Counted from the stretch's first letter, positions 43,113 through 52,370 are shown. The stretch: 64,000 nt of DNA from Erythrobacter sp. HL-111 (GCF_900105095.1 NZ_LT629743.1:806001-870000); one strand, 5' to 3'. Program-made: numbers and translations. The notes: generated from the letters alone by a model not told the origin.

Positions 43113-43748
43113 TCAGCCGCCCGGCTTGATCGCCGCGCCCCATTCCATCCACCCTGCGAATTTCGGCGCCTGCGGGGTGTAGCCCTGCCCGATCGGAGCG
43201 ACGTGGAAGCCCGCCCCGCGAAAGGCGCTGCCGATCGGACGGGTCAGGTGGCAACCGCCCGCGAGGCGTTTCCACACGGGCTCGATCCGGTCCTGCCACT
43301 TCGCCACCCCGGCATCGGGCGCGCGGCCGTGTTCGAGGAACAGCGCCTGCCCGCCCGGCCGCAGCACCCGCGCGAGTTCGGCGAGCACGCGCGGCGGGTC
43401 GTCGACCGAACACATCGTGAAGGTGCAAACGACCGTGTCGAACGCGCTGTCCGCAAAGGGGATCGCCTCGCCCCGCCCCTGCCTGATGTCGGCCGCCCAC
43501 CCCTTCGCCTGCGCCGCCCGGCGCGCGCAGTCCAGCAGCCTTTCGTGCGGGTCGATCCCCGCATAGCTCGTGATCGCGCCCCTATCGTAGAATTCGTGGT
43601 TGATCCCCCCGCCGCAACCCAGTTCGAACACGTCGCCCCTCGCCTGCGGGACGACCTCGGCGCGGCGCTTCATCACCTGCCCCTGGCTGCACGCGCAGGT
43701 GACGAGCCGCGGCATGATGTGCGCATCGTACCATTCGCCAAGGCCCAT
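43113..43748 (-). CDS. Class I SAM-dependent methyltransferase
   Basis: A 211-residue soluble methyltransferase related to the UbiE/COQ5 and METTL7-like groups. Motif I is FELGCGGGINHEFY (about residues 41-54), followed by GIDPHE and the post-motif FDTVVCTFTMCSVDDP. ATG 43748 is chosen because AAAGGA lies about eight bases upstream; the frame is open 20 codons further. It is Cys-rich near the N-terminus (VTCACSQG). The substrate is unknown. It is divergent from the ATP-grasp pair. Confidence 0.88.
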   Translation of the reverse strand: MGLGEWYDAHIMPRLVTCACSQGQVMKRRAEVVPQARGDVFELGCGGGINHEFYDRGAITSYAGIDPHERLLDCARRAAQAKGWAADIRQGRGEAIPFADSAFDTVVCTFTMCSVDDPPRVLAELARVLRPGGQALFLEHGRAPDAGVAKWQDRIEPVWKRLAGGCHLTRPIGSAFRGAGFHVAPIGQGYTPQAPKFAGWMEWGAAIKPGG

Positions 43749-43906
43749 CGCTCGTCCTTTCCGCACCGCCCGTGAGTCGGTTTTCCCCTGAAACCGGTTC
43801 CTTGCCAAGCGCTTTCGAAACGGGCTTCGACCCCCACGATTTGTCTGGCCGAGCGCGCGGCGAAACTGTAATCAGCGCCGCCTTGCCATCCACCACGGAC
43901 ACCCGA

Positions 43907-44923
43907 ATGACCGATACGATCGAACCCCTGCGAATCTCGCCCCGGGACAAGGAGCGCGTCCGCCTGCTCTTCATGGCGAAACACGCCCGGTGGGGCGGCG
44001 GGATGCATCCGGAGGACGGCAATCACGCGATCTACCACCACGAGGTGCGCCAGACGCTCGAAGGGCTCGGCCTCAACCTGCAACTGGGGGACAGTTACGA
44101 CATCCTCTTCACCCGCCCGCCGGTCGATTTCGTGTTCCCGCTGCTCAACCGCGGCGGCTTCGTGAACTCGGAGATGCTGGTCCCGCTGCTCTGCAACATG
44201 CAGCGCATCCCCTATCTCGGCGCGATGCCCTTCCTGCGCGGGCTGGGGGACGACAAGTCGGTCTCCAAGCTCGTCGCGCGCCACGCGGGCGTGCCGACGG
44301 CCGACTGGTTCTGCTATCGCCGCGGCGCGCCGGTCGAGGAGGCGAACCTGCCCGCCAGCCCCAAGGGCCGCTGGGTGATCAAGCCCAATGCCTCCTCGGC
44401 GAGCTGGGGGATTTCGGATGCCTTCGACTTCTCCGGCATCGCCAACGCCATCGCCGACATCCACGGACAGGGCCATGACGCGATCGTCGAGCCCTATCTC
44501 GACGGCTACGACATCCAGTGCGCCTTCATCACCCTGCACGACCGGCCGACCGCGCTGCCGATGCTCTGGTACGAGCGCGAGGACACGCAGCGGCTGTGGA
44601 CCTATTACGAGAAGCGCGACCTCGTCCAGAACACCGAAAAGGCCGCGCTCAAGACCTTCGAGCATCCCGATTTCGCGCAACGGATCGGCGAGATGGCCCG
44701 CGCGGTGGCGCGCGAATTCGTGCCCTTCGACTATGGCCGGATCGAATTCCGGCTCGACCTCGAAAAGGGCGAGATCAACTTCATCGAGATCAATCTGAAC
44801 TGCAACCTGTGGTCGGAGAAGGTGATGGCCAAGGCCGCCGCGCGGGCGGGCTTCAGCCATGCCGACCTTCTCGAGACACTGCTCGCGGAAAGCTGGCGGC
44901 GCAACGGGCTGATCGCGGGCTAG
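43907..44923 (+). CDS. ATP-grasp ligase, D-Ala-D-Ala ligase-like (copy 1)
   Basis: A 338-residue ATP-grasp enzyme. The N-terminal third has a conserved MAKHARWGGGMHPEDGNHAI block. The centre has the ATP-binding WVIKPNASSASWG, and the C-terminal part has the metal-binding acidic and Asn residues in FIEINLNCNLWS. Overall the fold resembles D-alanine--D-alanine ligase, but the sequence is not a housekeeping Ddl and the gene is not in the mur cluster. The next gene is a clear paralogue, two bases downstream, so the two probably act in one pathway. It would join a carboxylate to an amine using ATP; the substrates are unknown. Confidence 0.82.
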   Translation: MTDTIEPLRISPRDKERVRLLFMAKHARWGGGMHPEDGNHAIYHHEVRQTLEGLGLNLQLGDSYDILFTRPPVDFVFPLLNRGGFVNSEMLVPLLCNMQRIPYLGAMPFLRGLGDDKSVSKLVARHAGVPTADWFCYRRGAPVEEANLPASPKGRWVIKPNASSASWGISDAFDFSGIANAIADIHGQGHDAIVEPYLDGYDIQCAFITLHDRPTALPMLWYEREDTQRLWTYYEKRDLVQNTEKAALKTFEHPDFAQRIGEMARAVAREFVPFDYGRIEFRLDLEKGEINFIEINLNCNLWSEKVMAKAAARAGFSHADLLETLLAESWRRNGLIAG

Positions 44924-44925
44924 GA

Positions 44926-45972
44926 ATGGACCGGCCCGCCGCCCTCGCCCGGCCGCTCCGCCCGTTTGCCATCCCGGCACGGGCGAAGGACGCTCTCACC
45001 ATCCTGTTCGTGGCCAAGAACGCGCTGTGGGAGGGCGGCATCCACCCCGAGGACGGGAACCACGCGCTCTACCACCGCGAGATGCGCGAGGTGCTGCAAT
45101 CGCTCGGGCTGAACCTGAAGATCGCGCAGACCCACGAGATCCTGTTCGACCCGCCCGAGGGCGTCGATTTCGTCTTCCCGCTGCTCAACCGGGCAGGATT
45201 CTTCAATTCGGAGATGCTGCTCCCGCTGCTGTGCGAGCGCGCGGGGCTGCCCTATCTCGGCGCGAGCCCGATCCTGCGCGGGATCGCGGACGACAAGCAT
45301 TTCGCCAAGCGCGCCGCCGCGATCGCGGGCGTGCCCACCGCGCCCTGGGCGGTCTATCGCAAGGGCGCGCCGGTCACCCGCGACAGGCTGCCGGAGGCGC
45401 CGCGTTACGTGGTCAAGCCGAACAACTCCTCGGCCAGCTGGGGCGTCGGCGACGCGCACGACTGGGCCGGCGTCGAGGAGGCCGTGCGCCGCATCCACAC
45501 CGACCCTTCGAACGGCGGGCAGGACGCGATCGTCGAACGTTTCCTCGAAGGCTCGGACGTCGAGGTCCCGGTCATCACCATGCAGGGCGAGCCGCAGATC
45601 CTGCCGATGCTGATCTTCCGCCAGTCCGATCCCTCGCACCTGCGGACCTATTACGAGAAGCGCGACCTCGTCGACCGCAGCGGGGCCTATTCGCTCGACC
45701 CGTTCACCGACCCCGACCTGACCGAGCGCATCGCCGCGATGACGAGGCTGGTGTGGGAGGAATACCGCCCCTTCGACTACGGCCGTTTCGAATTCCGCGT
45801 CAACGAGGCGACGGGAGAGGTCAATTTCCTCGAACTGAACCTCAACTGCAACCTGTGGTCGCAGAAGGTCTTCGGCCGGGCGGCGGCCCTGGCGGGCTGG
45901 TCGCAGGGCGAGCTGATCGAGACGATACTCGCCGAAGCGCTGGCGCGCCGCGGGCTGATCGAGCTCGACTGA
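44926..45972 (+). CDS. ATP-grasp ligase, D-Ala-D-Ala ligase-like (copy 2)
   Basis: A 348-residue paralogue of the preceding protein, starting two bases after its stop. It shares the same blocks in the same order: VAKNALWEGGIHPEDGNHAL, VVKPNNSSASWG and FLELNLNCNLWS. The two differ throughout but align end to end, a tandem duplication followed by divergence. Both keep the residues needed to bind ATP and metal, so both are likely active, perhaps adding different units in succession. The long in-frame extension upstream lies inside copy 1 and is shadow. Confidence 0.82.
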   Translation: MDRPAALARPLRPFAIPARAKDALTILFVAKNALWEGGIHPEDGNHALYHREMREVLQSLGLNLKIAQTHEILFDPPEGVDFVFPLLNRAGFFNSEMLLPLLCERAGLPYLGASPILRGIADDKHFAKRAAAIAGVPTAPWAVYRKGAPVTRDRLPEAPRYVVKPNNSSASWGVGDAHDWAGVEEAVRRIHTDPSNGGQDAIVERFLEGSDVEVPVITMQGEPQILPMLIFRQSDPSHLRTYYEKRDLVDRSGAYSLDPFTDPDLTERIAAMTRLVWEEYRPFDYGRFEFRVNEATGEVNFLELNLNCNLWSQKVFGRAAALAGWSQGELIETILAEALARRGLIELD

Positions 45973-45990
45973 CGCGGCCGGCCGGTCGTT

Positions 45991-46746
45991 TCAGGCCGGG
46001 ACCACCTTTCCGGCGTAATCGAACACCTTGCCGCTGTCCTGCGGCCCCAGCCGCGCGAGCACGCCGAGCAGCTCGCCCGCCGCATCGCCCGGCTCGGTCA
46101 GTTGGCCCTCGGGCAGGTTCTTCTGGAACGGCTCCGACAGCGCCGTGTCGACCGTGCCGGGGTGCAGGCCGACCACCACGCCCGCCTCGTGCGTGCGGCC
46201 CAGCTCGATCGCATAGTTCCTGAGCAGCATGTTGAGCGCCGCCTTCGACGCGCGGTAGGAGTGCCATCCCCCGATCCCGTTGTCCGAAATCGAGCCGACC
46301 CGTGCGCTCAGCGCGGCGAACACGAACCGCTCCTTGCGCGGCATCAGGCGCAGCATGTGCTTGGCGACAAGCGCGGGTCCGATCGTGTTCAACGCGAAGA
46401 CCTCGGCCATGCCCGCCGCCTCGACATGGCGATAGCTGCGCTCCGGCCCGGTGCCGTCGGCAAGGGTCAGCACCCCGCTCGCGACGATGACCCATTCGGG
46501 CGGCTCGTCCTTCATCGCCATGGCCGCGGCGGCGATGCTGTCCTCGTCGGTGAGGTCGAAGGCGAAGGGGCGAAACGGCCCGCCCGCAGGCTCCTGTCCG
46601 CGGCGCGAACCGGCATGAATGACCTCGCAGCCCTTCGCGGCCAGCCCTTCGCACAAGGACCGGCCGATCCCGCCCGAACTGCCGAAAACCGCCGCCATTC
46701 GGGGGAAGCCGTGCCCGGCGCCCCCTTCGTCCCGATCCTGATCCAT
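45991..46746 (-). CDS. Short-chain dehydrogenase/reductase (C-factor-like)
   Basis: NAD(P)-dependent oxidoreductase of the SDR family, up to 251 residues. The cofactor loop GSSGGIG is at about residues 22-28, and the active site has SARVGS and the YRASK motif (Tyr and Lys) about 160-175. ATG 46746 is listed; ATG 46698 ([12 protein letters not shown]) is equally possible, since the first 16 residues look non-conserved. The substrate is unknown. It is convergent with the ATP-grasp pair and divergent from sdhB. Confidence 0.85.
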   Translation of the reverse strand: MDQDRDEGGAGHGFPRMAAVFGSSGGIGRSLCEGLAAKGCEVIHAGSRRGQEPAGGPFRPFAFDLTDEDSIAAAAMAMKDEPPEWVIVASGVLTLADGTGPERSYRHVEAAGMAEVFALNTIGPALVAKHMLRLMPRKERFVFAALSARVGSISDNGIGGWHSYRASKAALNMLLRNYAIELGRTHEAGVVVGLHPGTVDTALSEPFQKNLPEGQLTEPGDAAGELLGVLARLGPQDSGKVFDYAGKVVPA

Positions 46747-46902
46747 GTTGGAGACAAGGCCGCAGCGCGCGCGAAGTTCCCCGCCACCGCAAAGCGTGCC
46801 GGGCGCTCAACCAATGTGCCAAAGCGCGCAACACCTCGCCGGTTGCCTCCTTGGGACAAGACGCTAGATAGGTGGCGCAAACGAACCGGGATCACGAAGA
46901 AT

Positions 46903-47685
46903 ATGGCCACATTCACCCTTCCGAAGAACTCCAAGATCCGCAAGACCGGCCAGGTCCACAAGGCCGAAGGCGCGAAGCGGGTGAAGTCCTTCAAGGTCTA
47001 TCGCTACGATCCCGACAGCGGCGAAAACCCGCGCTACGACAGGTTCGAGATCGACCTCGACGAATGCGGCCCGATGGTGCTCGACGCCCTGTTCAAGATC
47101 AAGAACGAGATCGACCCGACGCTCACCTTCCGCCGGTCCTGCCGCGAAGGCATCTGCGGGTCGTGCTCGATGAACATCAACGGCAAGAACGGCCTCGCCT
47201 GCACCACCGCAATCGAGGACCTGAAGGGCGAGATCCGCATCACGCCGCTGCCGCACATGGACGTGATCAAGGATCTCGTGCCCGATTTCACGCATTTCTA
47301 CGCGCAGTACGCCTCGATCAAGCCGTGGCTGCAGACCGTCAGCCCGACGCCTTCGGGCAAGGAACGGCTGCAAAGCCCCGAACAGCGCGAAAAGCTGGAC
47401 GGGCTTTACGAGTGCATCCTGTGCGCGTGCTGTTCGACCGCCTGCCCGTCCTATTGGTGGAATTCCGACAAGTTCCTCGGCCCCGCGATCCTCTTGCAGG
47501 CCTATCGCTGGCTCGCCGACAGCCGCGACGAGATGACCGGCGAACGGCTCGATGCGCTCGAGGACCCGTTCCGGCTCTATCGCTGCCACACGATCATGAA
47601 CTGCGCGAATGTCTGCCCCAAGGGCCTCTCGCCCGCCAAGGCGATCGCCGAAACCAAGAAGATGATGGCCGAGCGCGAGCTCTGA
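46903..47685 (+). CDS. sdhB: Succinate dehydrogenase iron-sulfur subunit
   Basis: Electron-transfer subunit of complex II, linking SdhA to the quinone site. The 260 residues carry the three cluster motifs: 2Fe-2S ([16 protein letters not shown]...C), 4Fe-4S ([14 protein letters not shown]) and 3Fe-4S ([14 protein letters not shown]). sdhA, sdhC and sdhD are not next to it on either side: an SDR gene stands upstream on the other strand and a thioesterase downstream. The other sdh genes should lie elsewhere in the genome. ATG 46903 begins [14 protein letters not shown]. Confidence 0.96.
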   Translation: MATFTLPKNSKIRKTGQVHKAEGAKRVKSFKVYRYDPDSGENPRYDRFEIDLDECGPMVLDALFKIKNEIDPTLTFRRSCREGICGSCSMNINGKNGLACTTAIEDLKGEIRITPLPHMDVIKDLVPDFTHFYAQYASIKPWLQTVSPTPSGKERLQSPEQREKLDGLYECILCACCSTACPSYWWNSDKFLGPAILLQAYRWLADSRDEMTGERLDALEDPFRLYRCHTIMNCANVCPKGLSPAKAIAETKKMMAEREL

Positions 47686-47725
47686 TCCTGCGCATGACCC
47701 ACGCAATGGCGGGAGGGGAAAGACC

Positions 47726-48196
47726 GTGAACGACGGCGGCCCTCCGTTCGATTATCGCGCGATCCCCCCGGAAGAAGCGGGCGGCGAGGACGGCTGGTAC
47801 AGCTGGAACCTCGTCGATCGCACGCGCTACAACACCGCCGTGCTGGGCGAGATGCACGTGCGCCGCGAAGGCGACCAGTGCCGCCTGCGGATGTTCCCCG
47901 AACAACGCCACACCAACCTTGACGACAAGATCCATGGCGCGACGACGCTCGGCCTGATCGACATCGCCCTGTTCGCGACCATGCACGTGGTCGGACAGGG
48001 CGATGCGGGGCCGTCGGTCACGGTGGAGCTTTCGACGCAGTTCGTCGGCGCGGGCGATCCGTCGCGCCCGCTCGACGCGGTGAGCGAGATCGTCCGCGAA
48101 ACCGGACGGATGCTGTTCCTGCGCGGGCAGGCGATTCAGGGCAAGGACGTGGTGGCGAGCTATTCGGGCATCGTGCGGAAGATGAAACCGCGCTGA
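47726..48196 (+). CDS. PaaI-type hotdog thioesterase
   Basis: A 156-residue single-domain hotdog-fold protein of the PaaI / acyl-CoA thioesterase type. The HGATTLGLIDIALF helix, with the conserved His-Gly at its start, and the strand VTVELSTQFVGAG are recognisable. The start is GTG 47726 with GGGAGGGG about six bases upstream. It overlaps the zapE start by one base (TGATG). The physiological acyl-CoA is unknown. Confidence 0.85.
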   Translation: MNDGGPPFDYRAIPPEEAGGEDGWYSWNLVDRTRYNTAVLGEMHVRREGDQCRLRMFPEQRHTNLDDKIHGATTLGLIDIALFATMHVVGQGDAGPSVTVELSTQFVGAGDPSRPLDAVSEIVRETGRMLFLRGQAIQGKDVVASYSGIVRKMKPR

Positions 48197-49311
48197 TGGC
48201 GGGCATGCTCGCGCGCTACGAGGAGCTGATCGCGAGCGGCGAACTGCGCGCCGATCCCGACCAGCGCGCGGCCGCGGAACGGCTCGACCGGCTCCAGCGC
48301 GAGCTCGAGGCGGCGCAGCCAGCGGGCGGGTTCCTGGGCAGGCTGTTCGGCAAGGAGCCGGCCCGGCCCGGGGGCGTCTACATGTGGGGCGGCGTCGGGC
48401 GCGGCAAGTCGATGCTGATGGACCTTTTTCACCAGACTCTGGGGATCGCGGAGAAACGCCGGGTCCATTTCCATGCCTTCATGCAGGAAGTCCACGAGAC
48501 CATGCGCGAGGTCCGCCAGACCCGCGAAGGCGATCCGATCCCGCGCGTCGCCGAACGGCTTGCCGAGGGCGTGCGCTGCCTCGCCTTCGACGAGATGGTG
48601 GTGAACAATTCGGCCGACGCGATGATCATGAGCCGCCTGTTCACCCGCCTGATCCGCGAGGAAGGCGTCACGATCGTCACCACCTCGAACCGCCCGCCGC
48701 GCGATCTCTACAAGGATGGGCTCAACCGCGAGCATTTCCTGCCCTTCATCGAACTGATCGAGGCGGAACTCGACATCCTGCCCCTGAACGGGCCGACCGA
48801 CTACCGGCTCGACCGGATCGGCGGGCTCGCGACCTGGCACACGCCGCGGGGGGACGAGGCGACGGCTAAGGTGCGCGAGGCCTTCTTCCGCCTGACCGAC
48901 TTCGCGCCCGAGGACGCCGCGCACGTGCCGTCCGAGGATCTGCCGGTGGGCGCGAAGCGGACGGTCCACGTGCCCAAGAGCCTCAAGGGCGTTGGCGTGT
49001 TCAGCTTCAAGCGGCTGTGCGGCGAGGCGCGAGGCGCGCGCGACTACCTCGCCATCGCGCGGGCGTTCCACACCGTCATCCTTGTCGGCATCCCCCGCAT
49101 GGGCCCGGAAAACCGCAACGAGGCGGCGCGCTTCGTCACGCTGATCGACGCGCTCTACGAGAACCGGGTGAAACTATTCGCCACCGCCGCCGCGGCCCCG
49201 GAAGAGCTCTACCGGTCAGGCGACGGCGCGTTCGAGTTCGAGCGGACGGTGAGCCGACTGAACGAGATGCAGAGCGAAGAATACATGGCGCTCGGCCATG
49301 GGGAGGACTGA
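48196..49311 (+). CDS. zapE: Cell division ATPase ZapE / AFG1 family
   Basis: P-loop ATPase of the AFG1/LACE1/ZapE family, 371 residues. It has Walker A GGVGRGKS (about residues 65-72) and Walker B RCLAFDEM, followed by the sensor-like TTSNRPP. In E. coli ZapE acts at the constricting Z-ring; mitochondrial relatives assist turnover of respiratory subunits, which is of note beside sdhB. Translation is probably coupled to the thioesterase. Confidence 0.93.
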   Translation: MAGMLARYEELIASGELRADPDQRAAAERLDRLQRELEAAQPAGGFLGRLFGKEPARPGGVYMWGGVGRGKSMLMDLFHQTLGIAEKRRVHFHAFMQEVHETMREVRQTREGDPIPRVAERLAEGVRCLAFDEMVVNNSADAMIMSRLFTRLIREEGVTIVTTSNRPPRDLYKDGLNREHFLPFIELIEAELDILPLNGPTDYRLDRIGGLATWHTPRGDEATAKVREAFFRLTDFAPEDAAHVPSEDLPVGAKRTVHVPKSLKGVGVFSFKRLCGEARGARDYLAIARAFHTVILVGIPRMGPENRNEAARFVTLIDALYENRVKLFATAAAAPEELYRSGDGAFEFERTVSRLNEMQSEEYMALGHGED

Positions 49312-49328
49312 ACCGCAGGAACCGGGGC

Positions 49329-50255
49329 TCAGGCCGCCGCGATCCGCTCGGCAAGGCGGGCCTGTGCCGCGACGAGACGGTTCATCACCTTGAGGTCGGT
49401 CTCGGTCAGCTGCAGCGCAGTGTCGGCCCAGATCTCGGTGATGCGGTTGAGTTCGGCCACGTCGAGCTGCCAGACCTGCTTGGTCGCGCGGCGCGCACCG
49501 ACGAGCCCGGCATGGCGGCGGTCCGATTTCTTCACGAAATCGCGCACCGCGTTCACCCCGTCGCCCGGTTCGGCGAGCGCGTGGACGATGCCGAGGTCGT
49601 ACATTTCCTCGGCGGTGTAGGTCCGGTTCGAAACGATGATCCGATCGGCCATCGCGCTCCCCAGCTTGCGCGCGAGCAGGGCGTGCGCGCCCATGCCGGG
49701 ATAGAGGCCGAACATGATTTCCGGCAGCCCGAAGGTCGCCTGCCTTTCGGCGATGATGTAGTCGAAGGACAGGAGCGCCTCGAACCCGCCGCCCAGCGCC
49801 GCGCCCTGGACGAGGCCGATCGTCAGCATCGGGATGTCGAGCGTCGCCATGTTGCGATCGAGGATCGCGCAGCAGCGATGCCCGTAGCGCACCAGCGCTT
49901 CCCGGTCGCGTTCGCGGATCAGCCGCTGGAAAAGGTCGAGATCGCCGCCGAAGCAGAACACGCCCTGCGCCCGGCTGCCGAGCACGAGGTAGCGCAGCGG
50001 CACCTTGCCCGGACCGAAGCCCGCGCCGATCAGGTCCTGCCACGCTTCGAAATCGTGCAACAGGGCCGGGGTGAAGGTCGGCCGCCCCGGCGGATTCATG
50101 AAGGTCCACAGCGTCGCCGCGTTCTCGTCATAGAGAACGTCGAGCTCGGCCAGGTCGAAAAGCTCCCCGGGGATCGCGGCGTGAAGCGCGCTTTCCGCGT
50201 AAAGCTCCGCCTCGTCGCTGGCCAAAGGGAGAGCACTCGTCGCACTGCTGTCCAT
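49329..50255 (-). CDS. rpfF: RpfF-like diffusible signal factor synthase (crotonase family)
   Basis: A 308-residue crotonase that I recognise as close to Xanthomonas RpfF, which makes cis-2-unsaturated fatty-acid signals (DSF). Shared blocks are FGGDLDLFQRLIRE, LVQGAALGGGFEALLS, GLPEIMFGLYPGMGA and RITEIWADTALQL. The two catalytic Glu residues (in GGGFEA and GLPEIM) are kept 20 residues apart, as Glu141 and Glu161 in RpfF. I prefer ATG 50255, with GGAG eight bases upstream, over ATG 50279. No rpfC, rpfG or rpfR gene is adjacent. The gene lies directly downstream of the exopolysaccharide operon on the same strand. Confidence 0.85.
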   Translation of the reverse strand: MDSSATSALPLASDEAELYAESALHAAIPGELFDLAELDVLYDENAATLWTFMNPPGRPTFTPALLHDFEAWQDLIGAGFGPGKVPLRYLVLGSRAQGVFCFGGDLDLFQRLIRERDREALVRYGHRCCAILDRNMATLDIPMLTIGLVQGAALGGGFEALLSFDYIIAERQATFGLPEIMFGLYPGMGAHALLARKLGSAMADRIIVSNRTYTAEEMYDLGIVHALAEPGDGVNAVRDFVKKSDRRHAGLVGARRATKQVWQLDVAELNRITEIWADTALQLTETDLKVMNRLVAAQARLAERIAAA

Positions 50256-50357
50256 AAAACCGTCTCCGATACGCCCCATGTTTCCCGGCGAGCGGATCGC
50301 CGGATCGGTATTCGGCCCTTTGGCTCTGTTTTTCGGAACCTACGCGAGGGCGGACTC

Positions 50358-50383
50358 GCTTGGCAATCAAATATTTACCAAGC
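50358..50383. promoter_or_regulatory. Candidate operator palindrome upstream of the rpfF-like gene
   Basis: Six-base inverted arms GCTTGG and CCAAGC flank a 14-base AT-rich centre (CAATCAAATATTTA) in otherwise GC-rich DNA. It lies about 100 bases before the rpfF-like start and 75 bases after the amidotransferase stop. Size and shape fit a dimeric regulator site, but no factor can be named, and the AT-rich centre could also be part of a promoter. Confidence 0.35.
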
Positions 50384-50459
50384 CAGCAATGTTGCGACGA
50401 GGAGCGGTGCGATCCTTCCCCGGAAGACTCATTGCATTACGCCGGACGGCAAGCGCGCG

Positions 50460-52358
50460 TCAGGCGGAAATGGCGAGTCGTGTCAGGGACTTCTCCAGCA
50501 TCAGCAATTGCCACAGCACCCGCGCATTGTCGCTGCGCCCGGAAATGTGCGCCTCGGCCAGCCGGGCGAGCGCGCCCGCATCGAAAAACTCGGTTTGCGC
50601 GATCACCGGGCTCGCCGCGATGCCCCGCGCCTCGGCGGCTAGCGGGCCGCGCAGCCATTCGGCGATGGGCGTGACGAAACCCTGCTTGGGCCGGTAGAGG
50701 ATGTCGGGCGGGAGATAGCGTTCCATGCAACGCTTCAGCAGGTACTTGCCCGTGGTGCCGCGCACCCGCATCGGTTCGGGCAGGCGCGCGGCGAATTCGA
50801 CGAGGCGATGGTCGAGCAGCGGCTCGCGCGCCTCGAGGCTGACGGCCATGCTGGTGCGGTCGACCTTGGTCAGGATGTCGCCGGGCAGCCAGAAGGCGAG
50901 GTCGGCATATTGCGCCCGGTCGAGCCCGCTGCGCGCCGGGGCCGCGCGCATCAGGGCGACGAGCTCGTCCTCGGCCCGGAAGCCTCCCAGAGATCGCGCG
51001 AATTCGTCGGTGTAGAGCGCCGCGCGCTGTTCGGGCGTCGTCACCGACAGGCCGCGCGCATAGCCTTCCTCACCGCCCGCCGCGAGCGCCAGCAGCGTCG
51101 CCTTCGCCCGCAGCGGGCGCGGCGCCCAGTCGGCCTTGGGCCAGGCCCGTCCAAGCGCGCCGAAGACGGGCGTGCGCAGGGCTGCGGGAAGGACCGCCCG
51201 CACCCGTTCCTCGCCCGCATGGAAGACCTGCCGCCGATAGCCCGCGAAAGCCTCGTCCGCACCGTCGCCCGACAGCGCCACCGTCACCTGCTCGCGCGCC
51301 AATTGGCACACGCGCCATGTCGGCAGGGCCGAGGCGTCGGCGAAGGGTTCGTCGAACATGGCGGCGAGCCGGTCCAGCGCGGCGAAGTCGTCATGCCCGA
51401 CGCGCCGCGCGGTGTGAACGGTCCCGAACCGCCGGGCGACCGCCTCGGCATGGCCGGTTTCGTCGAGGCTTTCGACATCGAAGCCGATCGAGCAGGTCCG
51501 TACCGGTTCGGCGCTCGCCTCGCTCATCAGCGCGACCACGCTCGATGAATCGACCCCGCCCGACAGGAAGGCGCCCAACGGCACGTCGGCCACCATGCGC
51601 GATTGCACCGCGCCCTGCATCAGGTGGCGCAGTTCGGCCGAAAGGTCCGCCTCGCTGCCCTGCATCCGCGCGGTGAAATCGATGTCCCACCACCGCCGCG
51701 GCTCGGGCAGCGGCCTGCCCTGCTCCGCCCACAGGAAATGCCCGGCGGGCAGTTTTCGCGTGTCGGCGAGGATGGCGTGGCTGTCGGGGACGTAGCCCCA
51801 GGCGAGATAGGCGTCGAGCGCCTCGGGACTCACCCTGCGGCGCAGCAGGGGATGCGCCATCAGCCCCTTCAGCTCCGAGGCGAAGGCGAGAGCACCGTCC
51901 GAAAGCGGCGCGAGGAACAGCGGCTTCACCCCGAACCTGTCCCGCGCAAGAAAGAGCGCGCGCCTGTCGAGGTCGTAGAGCGCGAAGGCGAACATCCCGT
52001 CGAGCCGTTCGAGGCAGTCCACTCCCCAGCGCCGGTAGGCGGCGAGGATCACCTCGGTATCGCCGGTCGTGCGGAACCGCGCGCCCTCACCTTCCAGTTC
52101 GCGGCGCAGGTCGCGGAAATTGTAGATCTCGCCGTTGAAGACGATGACGCAGCGCCCGTCCGCCGAATGCATCGGCTGGGGCGAGCCTGCCAGGTCGATC
52201 ACCGAAAGCCGGCGATGGCCGAGGCCCACCCCCGGCCCGGTCCACACGCCTGCCCCGTCGGGGCCGCGATGGGCAAGCGCGTCGCACATCCGCTCGACCC
52301 GGACGGGATCGACCGGTCTGGGCGTTTCGGCATGGAAGAGACCGGCGATGCCGCACAT
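50460..52358 (-). CDS. XrtA-system amidotransferase (asparagine synthase family)
   Basis: Glutamine-dependent amidotransferase of 632 residues from the class found with exosortase A (TIGR03108 type). Cys2 starts the N-terminal glutaminase domain (MCGIAGLF, with HRGPDG and FNGEIYNF). The C-terminal synthetase domain has the ATP pyrophosphatase loop SGGVDSS. It probably amidates a sugar or peptide precursor of the polysaccharide rather than free aspartate. It is the last gene of the exopolysaccharide operon and starts 12 bases after the exosortase stop. Confidence 0.92.
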   Translation of the reverse strand: MCGIAGLFHAETPRPVDPVRVERMCDALAHRGPDGAGVWTGPGVGLGHRRLSVIDLAGSPQPMHSADGRCVIVFNGEIYNFRDLRRELEGEGARFRTTGDTEVILAAYRRWGVDCLERLDGMFAFALYDLDRRALFLARDRFGVKPLFLAPLSDGALAFASELKGLMAHPLLRRRVSPEALDAYLAWGYVPDSHAILADTRKLPAGHFLWAEQGRPLPEPRRWWDIDFTARMQGSEADLSAELRHLMQGAVQSRMVADVPLGAFLSGGVDSSSVVALMSEASAEPVRTCSIGFDVESLDETGHAEAVARRFGTVHTARRVGHDDFAALDRLAAMFDEPFADASALPTWRVCQLAREQVTVALSGDGADEAFAGYRRQVFHAGEERVRAVLPAALRTPVFGALGRAWPKADWAPRPLRAKATLLALAAGGEEGYARGLSVTTPEQRAALYTDEFARSLGGFRAEDELVALMRAAPARSGLDRAQYADLAFWLPGDILTKVDRTSMAVSLEAREPLLDHRLVEFAARLPEPMRVRGTTGKYLLKRCMERYLPPDILYRPKQGFVTPIAEWLRGPLAAEARGIAASPVIAQTEFFDAGALARLAEAHISGRSDNARVLWQLLMLEKSLTRLAISA

Positions 52359-52370
52359 GGACCTGATCCG

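Noticed and set aside
43092..43125. Inverted repeat GCCGGGCGG / CCGCCCGGC between rne and the methyltransferase gene, considered as a terminator
   Set aside because: No T-run follows on either strand, the loop is long (16 bases), and one arm lies inside the methyltransferase coding region.
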